DNA of 64,000 nucleotides from Tetragonia tetragonoides (taxonomy: Eukaryota > Streptophyta > Magnoliopsida > Caryophyllales > Aizoaceae). The stretch is taken from NCBI GenBank assembly GCA_038025085.1, contig CM076147.1, positions 12,421,501 to 12,485,500 on the forward strand. The letters are read 5' to 3'. How positions within the stretch are numbered: the first letter of the stretch is position 1; every line of letters starts with the position of its first letter. Shown here in pieces: positions 1-13,800 of this stretch. The notes beneath the pieces are model-generated. The model did not search any database and was not told the origin of the DNA. It saw only the letters and a program-made list of their open reading frames with translations. The translations under genes and the position numbers were made by a program.

Positions 1-1871
1 TTATGATAGAACACCAATGTTTAGCAATAGTCCACTGTCAGTTTCAAATTTCATCGTATGACATTACAAGTTTGTGTTGGATTTGCCTAATCATTATAAG
101 AATTGATAGTTGTATTATGGGTTAGATATTGGACATCGATCTTTACTTAATGTGGGTATTTGTAATGTCTTGATAGAGACCAATAACGATTTGTGGGCCC
201 AAAAGTATTTGGTCTTACTGGCACATTAAGTGAACCAGCAGGGTCGCACACTTAATAAGCAGTCTCGTTTTAATTAAGAAGGCTTAATTCAGATTAGGTC
301 CATACTGCGCATAACCTAACCAGCCCTCTACGTCTCTCTATATATATAGAACGTATAACTGATTAGGGTTTTACGTGTGATCAACTAGTAATCACGAAAC
401 CCTAATTGAGTGCCATGAGAGTGAGGCAAGAGAGAACGGAAGTTGTTGTTTGGGTTTGGTGCTAGCATACTATTGCGTAGATTCGAGACTGTTTGTGTGG
501 ATACCAGTTGAGACACAATGATTGACGTATTGTTCCAATCACAACCACTGTTCTGCCTATCAGCGACCAAATGAGTGAGGTAGGAATCAGATTTGATATT
601 TGATTACAGTAGTCGCATGTTTTCTGGGTAATTTGAATTTCTATTATGCATGTTTGTTCATGTTAGTAGTTAGAAATTACTTCAGTTTGGAACTATATAA
701 TCTACTCCAAATGAGTAATTGAATTTAGCTTTATAAAAATTAACGTACTCCATCTAGCCACGTTTTTCTGATATTTGAAGAGTCTGTCACTCCCATTGTA
801 CCATCCATCAAACCATAACTAAACTGAACTTACTCCATCCACAATCACAAAAATAGCAGCGTTTTGTATCCATTTTCAATCCAACATTACTCCAATTCCA
901 CCCCCTAATTTAATCCACTCCATTGTACATATAACCATCAAACATTTAACTTACTCTTTTTTCACAAAACTAGAAGTTCCATTTATTAAAATTCAATTCC
1001 AAGCTACAATACTCCGATTCTATAAGCTAAATTATTCAAACTTACAAAATCGTCCAATACATTGTACAATCAATTAAAGCATAGCTAGTCCAATTTTCGT
1101 TCAAAAATAACCAAACAACGACATGCACGTCAAAAATATCACCGCAATCAAAATCTATAGCACCAATGGTGAAAATGACAACCTAATTAAGCATTTCAAA
1201 AATGTTTTTTTGAGAAATTGAACATCACTAACCTGTTAAGAAATGGATGAATAATGAAGGTGAAATCAAAGGCTTTCTTCACTGGGTGGAGTATCAATGG
1301 AGAATGAATCAACAATGGAGGAAAGGATGCTAAACATTTTCTTCATATACCCAAGGAGAGAGAGCTCGTGAGAGAGAAAGAGAAAACTCTCGAAGAGGAG
1401 AAGACATTTTTCTTTGTTTTTCGCTTTACTAGAAGTTTTTATTTTAAATTGACTTGCTAACCGACTAAATATCTCCAACCGGTTGTCCGTCAAAAACATT
1501 GAATGACTCAAATCTATTCAAGATATTCAACGTTCCAGATTAAAAAGTTGACCGCGCAAAATCGTGCGACGCAACACAACAGAAACGCCCATGACTAATG
1601 GCCAAACAAGGCGGCCTTCTTTCCCTCTCTTGTTTTTATCTCCCATTATCTCTCAAAGTAGAAGTTACTCAAATTCTCAGAAGACCTAATTTCGAATCTT
1701 CCCATCACCATTAGTAAGGATTTACCCTTTTCCCCTCCTAATAGGCTCCTTACCAATTTAAACAATAAAAAAAAACATCATTATTTCCCAAAACTGATAT
1801 TACAGTGATCGACACCAATACATCCTTCTGCTGAAACCAACCTAACTTACAAAAAGTCTGCAACAAAAAAA
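1..1871. other. Upstream region, no gene recognised
   Basis: I see no credible coding exon here. Positions 1-600 have some features of a decayed retroelement LTR: a TATA-like stretch at about 338-349 followed by a possible leader. No paired LTR, target duplication or coding domain is visible, so this is only a suspicion. 640-1250 is AT-rich. 1600-1871 is pyrimidine-rich and A-rich and probably holds the promoter and 5' leader of the MRG-type gene that starts at 1872. Confidence 0.4.
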
Positions 1872-4800
1872 ATGAAGAAGTCCAGGAAATCAGACCCGAA
1901 AGAGAAATCCACCTCCGACGCCACCACCACCACCAAAACGCCGGCAGCTGATAGTGGTGGCGCTACCGCCGGAGAATTACCCCCGCCACCGTCAGAGTCC
2001 GGTCCTTATGAGGTGGGAGAGACTGTTTGGGCGTGGCATACCGGCAAATTCTACGAAGCTAAAGTAATGCTCTCTCTTTCCCATTTTCTCGTATTTTTAT
2101 TCAATGTGTTTCTGTTGAATTTGCTTTTGGTGTTTCTGTGTTTCAAGATTGTGTTCGATTTTCGTTTCGTGTATGCTGTTTATTTACATTGTCTCCGTGA
2201 ATGTGAGAAGAAAAAGTGAAAAAGTGGATTGGTTTGGAAATGTTTGTATATTGGGTAACTATTCGGTTGAGTTTAAAGTTCCTCATTGTGGTTCATAGGT
2301 AAGTTAACAAGATAGTTGACAAGGAATTTGAAATGGGTTGCTTGAGGAGTGTAAAATGTTGGAATAATTACTTGAGGAATTAGAAATGAACATTACACGA
2401 ACTGTTATGTGGTGTTTAGTTGCTTGCAACGCAAAGCAGTCATTTTATAGGGTAAATGTGAGGTGGAAAAGGAAGGAGGAGGAAGGGGATGAGAAAAGTG
2501 ATATTGATTACGCCATTCAAAGTAATCATCATTATATGGAAAAAGTTCAGCAATTGTGATTACATTGGATAATGCAATCAAACCCCATTTTACCCATCCC
2601 TCTCTTTTCACTCCTTCACTTTTCACCCCACATCTACTCTATAAAATGATTGCATTGCATTACTACAAGTAAACAGCCCTTAAGGCTCATTTACTTGAAT
2701 GTACTTGTGATTACAATGTAATACACCATTTTATAGGGTAAATGAGGATTGGAAAATGAAGGAGGGGGAGGAGAAACATGAAAAGAGTGAATTTGATTAC
2801 AACATCCATTGTAATCACAATTGTTCTACTTTAGAACATGTAAAGATGATTACATTGGATGATGCAATCAAACTCCTAAATCTCATCTTTCACCTCCCCC
2901 TCCTTTCTTTTTCTACCCACATGTACTCTATAATGGGTGGATTGCATTGTAATCATCATTGCTTACAAGTAAACGCCACCTTAGTTTTTGATACAAGGGA
3001 ATAAAGCAATGGAATAGTAATTTAACATTTTACTCAAATTGGGAATCTTAGTCTGAAGAAACTTATCAACATAAGTACCAAATAGAACGAAAATAAGACG
3101 CATTGTGAAATAGTGTACAGTTTGGTACGATCATCATTTTCGAGGTTGCCGTTGCGTAGATCCAAGAACTTCGTTGGTTGTGGTATGTAAAGAAGTTAAC
3201 CGCGGTCACAATGCAACATCGTGAGTGATTACTTGAGAGATTTCAAAGAGACTGCTTGAAGAAGTTAAATGTCTGGTTCTGCTGTCTAGCTAGTAGCTAC
3301 TATATTGTATGTCTCTGTAAAAGAAGGTTGTTGGCTGTTCTGGTAGATTTATTTATGTTCTGTATTTGTTCTGTTTTCTTTTTTGTTGTATCTTTCCTCA
3401 AGTGGCATCACGCTTTGCCTCCCTTCAGCTTCTTTTCTTTTTTCTGCCTCCCGTTTGCATTTCTATCGAGATACCTCTCCGGAGGCCTGGATATTAGAAT
3501 CTCAGTTTTTCCCATTGCCTTTTGATATGCCCATATTTCTTGTGAATGTTTGTCTTTGGAATGTAATCTTTCATGAGCCTTTTAAGATACCTTTACCTTT
3601 TGATTTAAATAGTCTGTTTTGTTAGGTTCAAAATGTTGCATTTTGTGAGCATTGGAGTTATTACATTCATTACCAAGTGAGTATCGTATCTTGTCTAGCT
3701 TTATTTATCTGTTCTGTTGGAAAATCCTTGTTAGTAATTGTAGTTCATGGCTTTCAATTACTGCGATTGTTTGATATTCCCTTCATCTTATTTATTGTAC
3801 TCTTTTTGCAGGGTTGGAAGAAACGGCAAGTGTATACCACCTTTGTCATCTACGATATTAACAATTTCAAATTGTCTCCCTTACATTACACCCCCAGTCA
3901 CCAGTCACCACAAATGGTACTCTCTGTTGATTCTTCGTTAAATAGTTTATCTATCTCCAAAATTTTGGTTTGGATGGCTGGATATTGAAAAAGCTTAGTA
4001 CTAACCTGGATGAAGTGACGTTAAACCATTGGTATAATAGATGTGTAGCACACCACCTCTCACTTTTCTTCTTGGCTTCTTGCTTAGATATGGTGTGAAC
4101 TTGAAGAGCAGTATCATGAGGACTAAAGAGTGATTATTAATATGAAAATACTTGGTGTCTGATAGGCCTATTTGAGCTTCTCAAAAACAGTTCTTAAATA
4201 CTTGGAAACTGTTTTGGTACCGCCAGTTCACAAAAGTGTTTCTGAGAAGTGACATATATTTGGTATTTATCTGGCAATTTTTCTCACCTTTAGCTTTTGG
4301 ATAAGCTATTCTCTTGTGTCTTATATTTCTTCTATCCTTTTTAAAGATTATGTAAAATAACCTGAAAATGTGTCACTGCTGTACTAAGTGAGGTATGCAG
4401 AGGTATGCAAATGTATTACTCCTAGTAGATATTGTTATGGAAAAACAGTTGAATGCAGTTCAAGAATCCAGTGATCAGAATGGTATAATGACCTGAATAC
4501 CCACTGACTAAAAAGGAAAAAGAAAAGAACAAAAAAAAGGATAATTTATTTTCTTAATTTACTATTTAAATATAACATTACAATATTTGTATGTCGTTTT
4601 AGTGTTACTGTTTTCCACTTTGCAATTGTGATACAAGGTTTTGATTTTTATATTTGAGAAGCTTCCCTACAAAGAAGACAATTAGTTTCTTAATATTCTA
4701 AGTAAGATGTATTTGGATCAGCAAAAATAGGCATCTCTCTCAGGGTCTACCATCGATTATCCCACAAACAGTCAAACACACACCAAATATGCCGTCTTTG

Positions 4801-7800
4801 GGGCTATTATCGGCAAAAAGCCTCTTTGGCTTTCCTATTACTTGTTTCTTTGTAGTTTTGCTTTTAGATTTCATTGATGTGTCTGGTAGATGTCAACTTG
4901 CTTATGTGCATTTCCAATGGAGCAAAAAAGAAAGACCTGCTGGCTTTGATATATGGCTTTCCTATTGTTTCTTTTTTAGTTTTGCTTTTAGATTTCATTG
5001 ATGTGTCTGGTAGATGTCAACTTGCTTGTGTGCATTTCTAATGGAGCAAAAAAGAAAGACTACCCTGTTGGCTTTGATATATAATGGACTAAATAAAGAT
5101 GACTCATAAATTGTTTGCACTTCTTATTTATTGTGGGGGAAGTGTACACCTGCCAGGCACTACCCTCCCTGGACGAAAGTCTCTTTGGAGGCACTGGGGG
5201 AATGTTGGTACATCCAAATTTCAAGACCTGTCCATCGAAGGAACAAATCTTCCATCCAAGGCAAAAAAGCAAAAGAAAAAAACTATTTCTGGCTGACCTC
5301 TCTTGACAAGTCTATGCTTTCCCAACTTACAAATCTTCCAGTGAGGGATCAATATAGTGGCGAAGGAGATGGAGTTATCACGATGATGAGTGACAATTAT
5401 TGATTTGCAAGAAAGTACAGATGCCAGGAGGAGGCTGACATTCCGATGAGCAGATTTCCCTAACAGTCTTAGTCTTGTGCCACTATGCCAAACTGCCCAT
5501 CTCCCACCAATGCCCTGTTACCAGTGATTATGGCTGTTGCTGTTGAGGGGTAAGGCTGCGTATATATGAACCTCCCAAGACCTCGCCCTCGGTGGGTTAT
5601 TTACTGGGATGTTGTTGTTGTTGAACACTGCCTTTCTGCCCAAACCATTCTGAGTTTTGGAAGTTAGCATTATTTTTGGGTTTTGGGTTTAGAGTGCTTA
5701 TTTGTCTAACCTATTCTGGCCAAGTTGGAAAAAAAGCTCTCATTGGTGTGGCTACTGCTTTGGAAGACGGCGGGTGAAGGGGGGCAAGAGGGGGAGGAAA
5801 GGCCCAAATTGTTTTTTTTGGTAAGTAATTAACTGTATTAATAGCCAAAACATACAATATTAAAGGGAGGCATACCTCTCCTTTACGTAACAACCCAAAG
5901 CAAGATGTTACCTTCTAGGAAGGACCCATCTAAAACCAAGGGTTACATTGCGTCAATTATTCAAGCAAAAAAACCAAGACTTTTTTTCCGCTGATGTTTT
6001 CTTAGGCATGACAGCACATACTCTATACTTCAAATCAATCTGTATCTTCTTGATCAAAACAGCAGGTCTCAGAATTGTGTCATTCCAAACAGCTTCATTC
6101 CTTTGCCTCCAAATATGATAAATGAGGCTCATTACTCCTGCAAGCAGAACCTGTTTCACAAAAGTACATCTCTTTGCTATTCCTTTGCAGATTCTGACCA
6201 AACAGCAATGTTGAGTCTTCAATTTGAACAAATGTCTCAATATTTTCCAGCAAGATAGACTATATGCGTATGAGAAGAAAAGATGTGTGCATGTTTCAGG
6301 GGCTGTCCCACCGAGAGGACAAACATCATCTTCACAAATCATAAATCAATGCAACTTTGCCTTTGTTTGCAACTTATCCAGAAACACCATCCATGCAATA
6401 AAGCAGTGTTTTGATTGGTTCAATCTGTTCCAAACCCAATTTCTCCAAGGGACCTTCTCAGTAGCAGGGTGAGCCATTGATAACCACTACTGAAAGTATA
6501 GACTCCTTTAGTGTTACCTGTCCATTTTCCACAAGAATAACCAGCTTTAAATCGATCTTTGCAGGCACATATCTGTTTCCATGACCAGCTTGCACTCGGG
6601 GGGACAGCATATCCCCACCAATCTCTACCCTTAAGATAGATGTGATGTATCCACTTGACCCATAGAGAGTCACTCTTGGCTTCCACCCACCAAGTATATC
6701 TGCCCATTAATGCAGTATTCCATTGGTTACAATCTTTAAGGCCCCAAAAATTGTAACAAGGGTTTGGGCATTTAGGGGGCAGAGAGTAGACTGTGGAGAG
6801 AATGAGGGTGCTGGTTCCATTAAAGGTGGCCAAAGTTGGGAGAAGGGGAAAGGTGCGGGATGGGGAGTAGAGAGAAATCGGTGGGATCGAAGGGGTTGTG
6901 GTGCCTTAAGGGATGAAAGTGTAACATAGAGGACTAAAAAAATCTGCAGACCAATCATTGTGGGAAGGTATTACTAGCGAGAGTCAATTCACCATTCTTT
7001 CGTTTAGATGGATGCTTGAGGTTGGTTCTCATGGTCCTATTAAAGGTAGTTCTCATTTTAACAGATGCATAGTATGGATATATTAAATAACAATAATGTC
7101 TGGTGGGGTTAATGTGAACTTGTGAAGTATCGTCTTTATCGAAAAAACACAGAAACAGAGTGGACAAGCAAGCATTGTCTTTGTGATAATGATTATCATA
7201 TACTTCTTATCTTAGTTTAATTTCTGTATACGTAAATAACATCATTCAATGGAAAGTGAGGATCTTATGGTTAATCACTAGGAAAGGATGGGTCAAGTGG
7301 GATGGATATTATACGTGAACCACAATAGTCTTGAATCACCAGGGGTTAGAGTCTCATAAGCTAGAGTTTTTATTTTCCTGGTTCTTTCTCACCTTGCGTG
7401 ACGCTTTAATGATTGAAGGCAGTACATCATCTGTTATTCTCATTGTCCCTGTTTCTCGCGTGCTTCCGTGTTTCTTTTCCCTTTCTGCATGCAACCTTTA
7501 ATGATATAAGCACAATAGAGCAGATATACTGTCCCCTATCCCTAGTGCTTTGTGGTTGTTATGCATCCCATTGTAGCATCAACAACAATGGATATTGTTT
7601 TAATAGGTGTTTATAGTGTTTAGTATATCTCCATTGTAGCATCAACAACAATGGATATTGTTTTAATAGGTGTTTATAGTGTTTACTATATGTTATTTGT
7701 TTTTGGCTGACAAATATGTGCTCTAGATTGATGTATAGTTATGGAAAATTGGAGCATATGTCAGGCTACATTATGCATCTTTAGGCTTTAAGTCTATTCC

Positions 7801-10800
7801 CAAATCTTTATGGTACTCACCTCCCCCTCCCCCCTTTTTATTTAAAGGGCAAGTCATAGTCACTGATAACCAGGATGTATCCTGGTGATGACTGGGTTTG
7901 GGGAGGCTTTAATGTTCGCAACCTTACCCTTAGTTAGTCGCCTAGTATAGAGGCTATTGTCGATTGATTTGAAAGAAATTTTGAAAATAGTTAACATTGT
8001 AAATAAATAAATAATGTTTTACTAAATAACTAAATACTCCCTCCATTCCAAATTCTACTTTCAGTTTAACCTTTTAAGAAACAATTGATTATGTTTGGGA
8101 TCACGCTGTTTACTTAGCATCACTTTGGGCTAAGGCAACAGGGGCATTCAAGGGTGTCCCGCTTACTCTAGTTCAGTTGCAGTGGTGGGACTTGTAGATA
8201 TTTTTTTGCTTTCCTTTTGAGGACTTGTTGTCCTCCACCTTTTTGTATTCTTTCATTGATTCATTAATAAAAATTTTCTTATCTAAAAAAAAACAAAAAA
8301 TTTTAAGAAAAAGTATAAGGATTTACGTAATAAAATTACTATCATTAGATTCATTTTTAATTATAAATTTAAAATATCACACTTTTATAATTTTTAGTTA
8401 TAGAATTATAATTATCCATGGTCAAAGTGTTTTATTGAAGACCATGAAATGTCAAACGGAAAAAAGAATAAGGAACGGAGGGAGTAAACAACAATAAATA
8501 GATTAATAATCTAATGGATAAATAAATAAATAAATCTTTATAAACAGGACTCTGAAAAGGAGAATAATAACTGAAAGCAAGATGCAAAATGCCTTAGGCA
8601 AAGGTTCCTAGAATCCTTTATCTGAAAAATGCTATTCGTATCCAATCATGCCAAAAATTCGTACTAAGGGTCATGTTCTCAGTAAGCTCTAAAAGGGTGA
8701 TATCTTGCCTGATCTCTTCTCCCCAAGTTTTCTTTCGTCTCCCTCTTCTCTTACAATCTATAAGTATAATGTTCTCACACCTCCTCACTGGGGCGTTCGG
8801 ATGCCTCCTCTTAACACATCCAACCTCCAGAGGATTGTCTCTCACATCTTACTCTAGGCTAGGACCATGTCCAAACTATCATAATCACTAAGATTGGATG
8901 GAAATTGCAAATTCCATCACGAAAAATGTGGGAAATAAGGGTTGTTGTTCACATCCGACACAGGTCTTCCATTCTGAGTTACCAGTTTTCTACTTTATTT
9001 GATTTTGTAAATGTTATTTTTCAACTGAACACCTTGTGCAGATTTTTTCCTTGTTTCATTTATTTTGAGAATAAGAATTCTTTTACATGACATGGGAGAA
9101 CATAGGAAGCCATCAGAAACCTTTTTAAGGGATTCCTAATTTTTTTTATCTATTGGAGAGTTAGCTGGTAAACAATGCTTGTTTGTCATAAGTGCACATT
9201 ACCTCAGTCATCATTGGAGCTCCGGATTATGGTCTTTGTTTGAGTGTTTGTAGCGCTATGGAATGTGTAATGGAACTGACTCAATACCTGTCTGTTTCAA
9301 TCAATAAAACAGTTGGGATGAATGGGTGGGAACTGCTCGCTTGAAGAAATTTTCAGAGGAGAATTTGACTAAACTGTCAACTGATGAAACGCAAATTACA
9401 GATAAAGATGGGTCTGGACGGATGTCAGGTACCAAACTAAATACTTCCTTAGGTGACAGTGTGAACTGATAATTCCTGTCAGTTTGTTGTGTACACTGTC
9501 ATTTTGTTTTGATGAATATGTTTCAAATTTACATCCTCGTTTGAGAACATGTTTGGCCTAGCTTCTTGGGAGCTTCAACTTCCCCCCTAATTTTCCTCAC
9601 AAACCATCCTCTCCGCTGCCTCCTCATCCCCAATTTCAGCTCTGTAGAAATTAGAAGCTGAAAACACCCCTCGGGGGCCAAGAAGCACAAGCTCCAATTT
9701 GAAGCTTTTGCTTCTTGGCCTCCAAGGGTGAAAATGGGGGATGAGGAGGCGGGAGAGGGGGTGGTTTGTGAGGGAAAATAGGGGCAGAAGTTGAAGCTCC
9801 TAAAAAGCTAGGCCATACACCATCTATGTCTGTTTTTATACTTTGACGACTTGTTCGGTGTTCCATGGTTCAAATGTCAATTCCACTTTTGAAAAAGGAA
9901 ACAAGTATAGACAATTCACCTTATTTTTGTGAACAATTGGACGTTCCAACTTCCACAATAGTGAGTTAATTATTTATTGTTTTAGGACTATGTACAGTAA
10001 CTTGCATAGTCAACATGTCAACATGTTGTACAGTAACTTGCATAGTGTCCATTACAATTGTGCTCTAAGGAACTATGGTTGACATGTGATATCTATATTC
10101 TTTTTCTATGCTTAGCAGGAGTTTCATGTTATTTTTATTTTTTCCCTTTCCTTCTTTCACGTTTGATTTTTGGAATCTTAAATTTATTGGTCACTGCATG
10201 GATATTTGGTTTTCATCTTCTACACATTGTCATCTCATTAAGTCACTGGGAAACGGATACAGATAGCGGGATAAGGAAAAAGAATAGTTCTTCTCTCGTA
10301 TGCCTTAAGAGAAAAAGGGAGCACTCTGTTGGCAAGGTATGTCAGTAGCTTCTCTTCTTTCCATCTGTCAATCTCCATTTTGTTTTATTTTACTTCTTTT
10401 TCTCATGGTGGGGGTGGATGGGACAGCAAGAGTAGGATGGCTGTAATTAGCTTTCACAAACTTGGAGTAAGCATCTTGACCTCTATGTTACTTGCATTAT
10501 AGGGAAGAGACAATGGACCAGCAGAGAAGCTTGTCAACATCTCAGTGCCTCCAACGCTGAAGAAGCAATTAGTGGATGATTTTGAATACATTTACCAGAT
10601 GGGCAAGGTAGCCATATTAGATAGTCTGGCAATACTCTAGTGATCATGACCATTCTTTCACTTTCCCTCCCCCTTTCCCTAGTTTTCTTCTTTGTGGTTT
10701 CTCTCATATTTGAGAAATAGACCCTTATTTTCTCCATGGCATGCTTAGAAATCTTGATCTTTATTGCTCTCTCGTTGAGCTTATTGTCAGCCTTATAATA

Positions 10801-13800
10801 TGAAGACACGCAAATATGTGAAGCTTTTCTGCAATAAATGTATGTACAAAGAGGATAACTTTTCTTGTAAATGATTCACTGTTGGCCTGTTGGGGGTAGA
10901 AGATTGCCTAAACAACGTCGACAAGGAATAGCCCAGTATTTTTTTGTTTATTTGCTGCTTCCATATTTAAGAATAGCACATTGATTCATTCTGTAGGATG
11001 TTCAGATGGTTCATGCAAAATTTATTATTCTCTTATTCTATTATCAGCTGTAATTTTGGTGTAGGAATTATTTTTTAGGATCCTACAATTGAAATTCGAC
11101 TATCAGAATTAAATGAAACTCAAGGTTAGGTTGGTGAACCCCTGGCCAAAGGTAAGAGGAGAGAGAAACCCGTTGATGAAGGAGCTGTGCGATCAAAGAG
11201 AGAAGAGATCTATAAGGGTAGGTTGGTGAGCCCTTAGAGGGAATGTAGCCAAAGGTAAGAGGAGAGAGAATCCGGTGATGAAGGAGCTGCAATCAAAATG
11301 ACAAAAAGAGATATCTGAATCATTTCATTTCTCAAGCTTTTGGGAACTTATTAAGAGAATTCAGTTTATAGAAAATCAAACATTGGTGCTCCAGAGTATT
11401 CTAATTTCAATGGTAACTAGTTGCCATGTTGACTTTTATGATTGTTGTCGAGCAAGGAAATTCTGGGAAGCATGATTCATCCGGCGCTAGCAACCTTCTC
11501 AAACTGGGCTTTGATGGATTTATCAGTCAAATTTGCCAGTTGTTGTTTGCTTGGCTAAAATTGGGATGGTGCTTAACTGTGCTTTAATGTTTTTTGAAGG
11601 ATCTAAGAAAAATCGTATTAAAAAAACATTAAAACTTCAAATCAGCAAGCGAGGACACGTTATCCTCAGAGTTACAGCAAAACTCCTCCCATCATAAAAC
11701 TTAAGTGACTATTTCTCCTAATATGTGTATGCTATGTTGTGCTAGTAGTGAGCCATGTTTGCAAGTGACAAGGAGTGGTTTCTCTGGTGCAACCATGCAA
11801 GCTTTTTTTTGGTGTCTTGGGAGAGAACTAGGTATGCTCGGCGACTGTGCTTCTAGATTCACTTTATGGACACTGGGAGAGATAAGGAGCAGACGATAGT
11901 TGGGCACAATTTTTTTTCGCACTCATGTTGTGTTTGGTTGGAGAGGAATGCAATAGTTTTCTTCGAGGGCTACTTTGTCACCTGAACTTGTTTGGGAAGT
12001 TGTGCTTTACTTTTAATTATACCTATCCTGTATGTTCCAATTTGTTAATGATTATTAATGGTATGCAGATTTCTTATAGATGTCTTACTATGAATCTTGT
12101 TCTTCAGCTTGTCAAACTTCCACGAACTCCAAATGTTGATGATATACTTGAGAAGTATTGTGACTGCAGAGCAAAAAAGGAGGTCACGTAAGTCATACTA
12201 GCATTTATGTTCCTATCCTAAATTGAAGGTCACAATATAGGGTTTATTTAAGATTATTAAATCCATCAACATGATACTCAGATTCCGTTCTTGTTCCTTC
12301 TATTCTGGGTGAACTCTATGTTGTTGGAATTTATTACTATTATATTTTCATCCCTGTTGGGTGAGGCTGTTGAAATTTTTACATTGTGGTATTCCTGCCT
12401 GGAAATTACTGGTGATTAGTCTGTTAATGTTATGTGATAGCAGGATACCTGCATCAACCGGAGAACTGTTGAGTGGGTTGCGTGATTATTTCAACAAAGC
12501 CTTACCAGTGATGCTTCTTTATAACAAGGAGCGTCAACAATATCAAGAAGTAACTGCTGCCAATGTCTCCCCTTCAGCAGTATATGGCGCTGAGCATCTT
12601 TTGCGCTTGTTTGGTATGGTGTCTTCTAATGATTGATAAGGAATTATTTAAGAGGGAATTCAGTATCTCTATTTTTGAGCGTATAATTCTTGTGGAGCTT
12701 TTCTTATTTCCAAGCAGATTTTAAATCCTATCATCATGCAAATGATTTTATTGCTGATGCAGTCAAGTTGCCTGCATTATTGTACGATTTGAGCATAGAA
12801 GAAGAAACATTGAGGGAATTGCATCAGAATTTACAGGACATTCTCAAGTAAGAATTCATCACATTTTATAATTATTCTGAACATCTTTTCAGCTGTTGGT
12901 GCCTTTTGTGGTCTATCAGTGATAGAGAACCTCTTTGAAAATGCGTACCTTCCCATAACCTGAAGTAAAATCTATTTTAAATGCTCTAATTCGCCAAAGT
13001 ATCATTTGTGCTGTTTGATATTTAGCACCTAGTAATAGATAACTGATGACAAATACCATTGACAGTTAGCATTGCATTATTTATATGCCTATGCCATACA
13101 GGAAATTTATTTATGTGTTTGAAATAAGAGAAGAAAAATAAATAAGGTATCCAACAAGTTTCACGCTGGAATACTCAACCTGTAATGTGACACATGTAAA
13201 ACTGTAATAACTCACTATAAAATGAACCTATGATTTTAAAGTGAACTCTTATTTAACCAAGATATTGTTTTATTTTTTTTGGAAATATGCGAGGAAACAA
13301 TGAAACACCTAATAAAATCAACATTTTGCTAGAAAACACCTGTAATTTTTTTTTCCTGCACAAAAAAACCTAATAAAAACAAAATCCCTAAGTATTACCA
13401 CCCTGAGTCACTTTCCGTTCAAATTATAATTCTTTGTTCCCATTTTACCCTTCACTCAGGTTGAATAACCGCATATTATAGCTCAAATCGAATTTTGGGC
13501 GAGGGAAATTTAATTTTATAGCTGAAATTCTTTTTAATTTGCTGAAAATGAGGTCAAAATTCGAAGGTTACACAATTATTCAACCTGCGCTAAGGGTAAA
13601 GCGGGAACAAAAGTCTATAATTTGATCATAAAGTGGCTTAAGGTGGTAGTACTTTGGGATTTAATGTGTATAAGATGTTTCCGTGCAAAAAAAAATAAAA
13701 ATAAAAGAAAGGTGTTTTCACGCAAGTTGATCTCATTAGGTGTTTCCTCACAAATTTTCCTTTTTCCTATAGATAACATGGGTATCCGGGCTTTGCCCGA

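Noticed and set aside
12846..12851. TAA directly after LLKs of exon 9 as the end of the MRG protein
   Set aside because: Stopping there would lose the conserved FLQKNQSAFFLS end of the MRG domain. That end is found at 22988 in the right phase, and the TAA lies inside a good GTAAGA donor.
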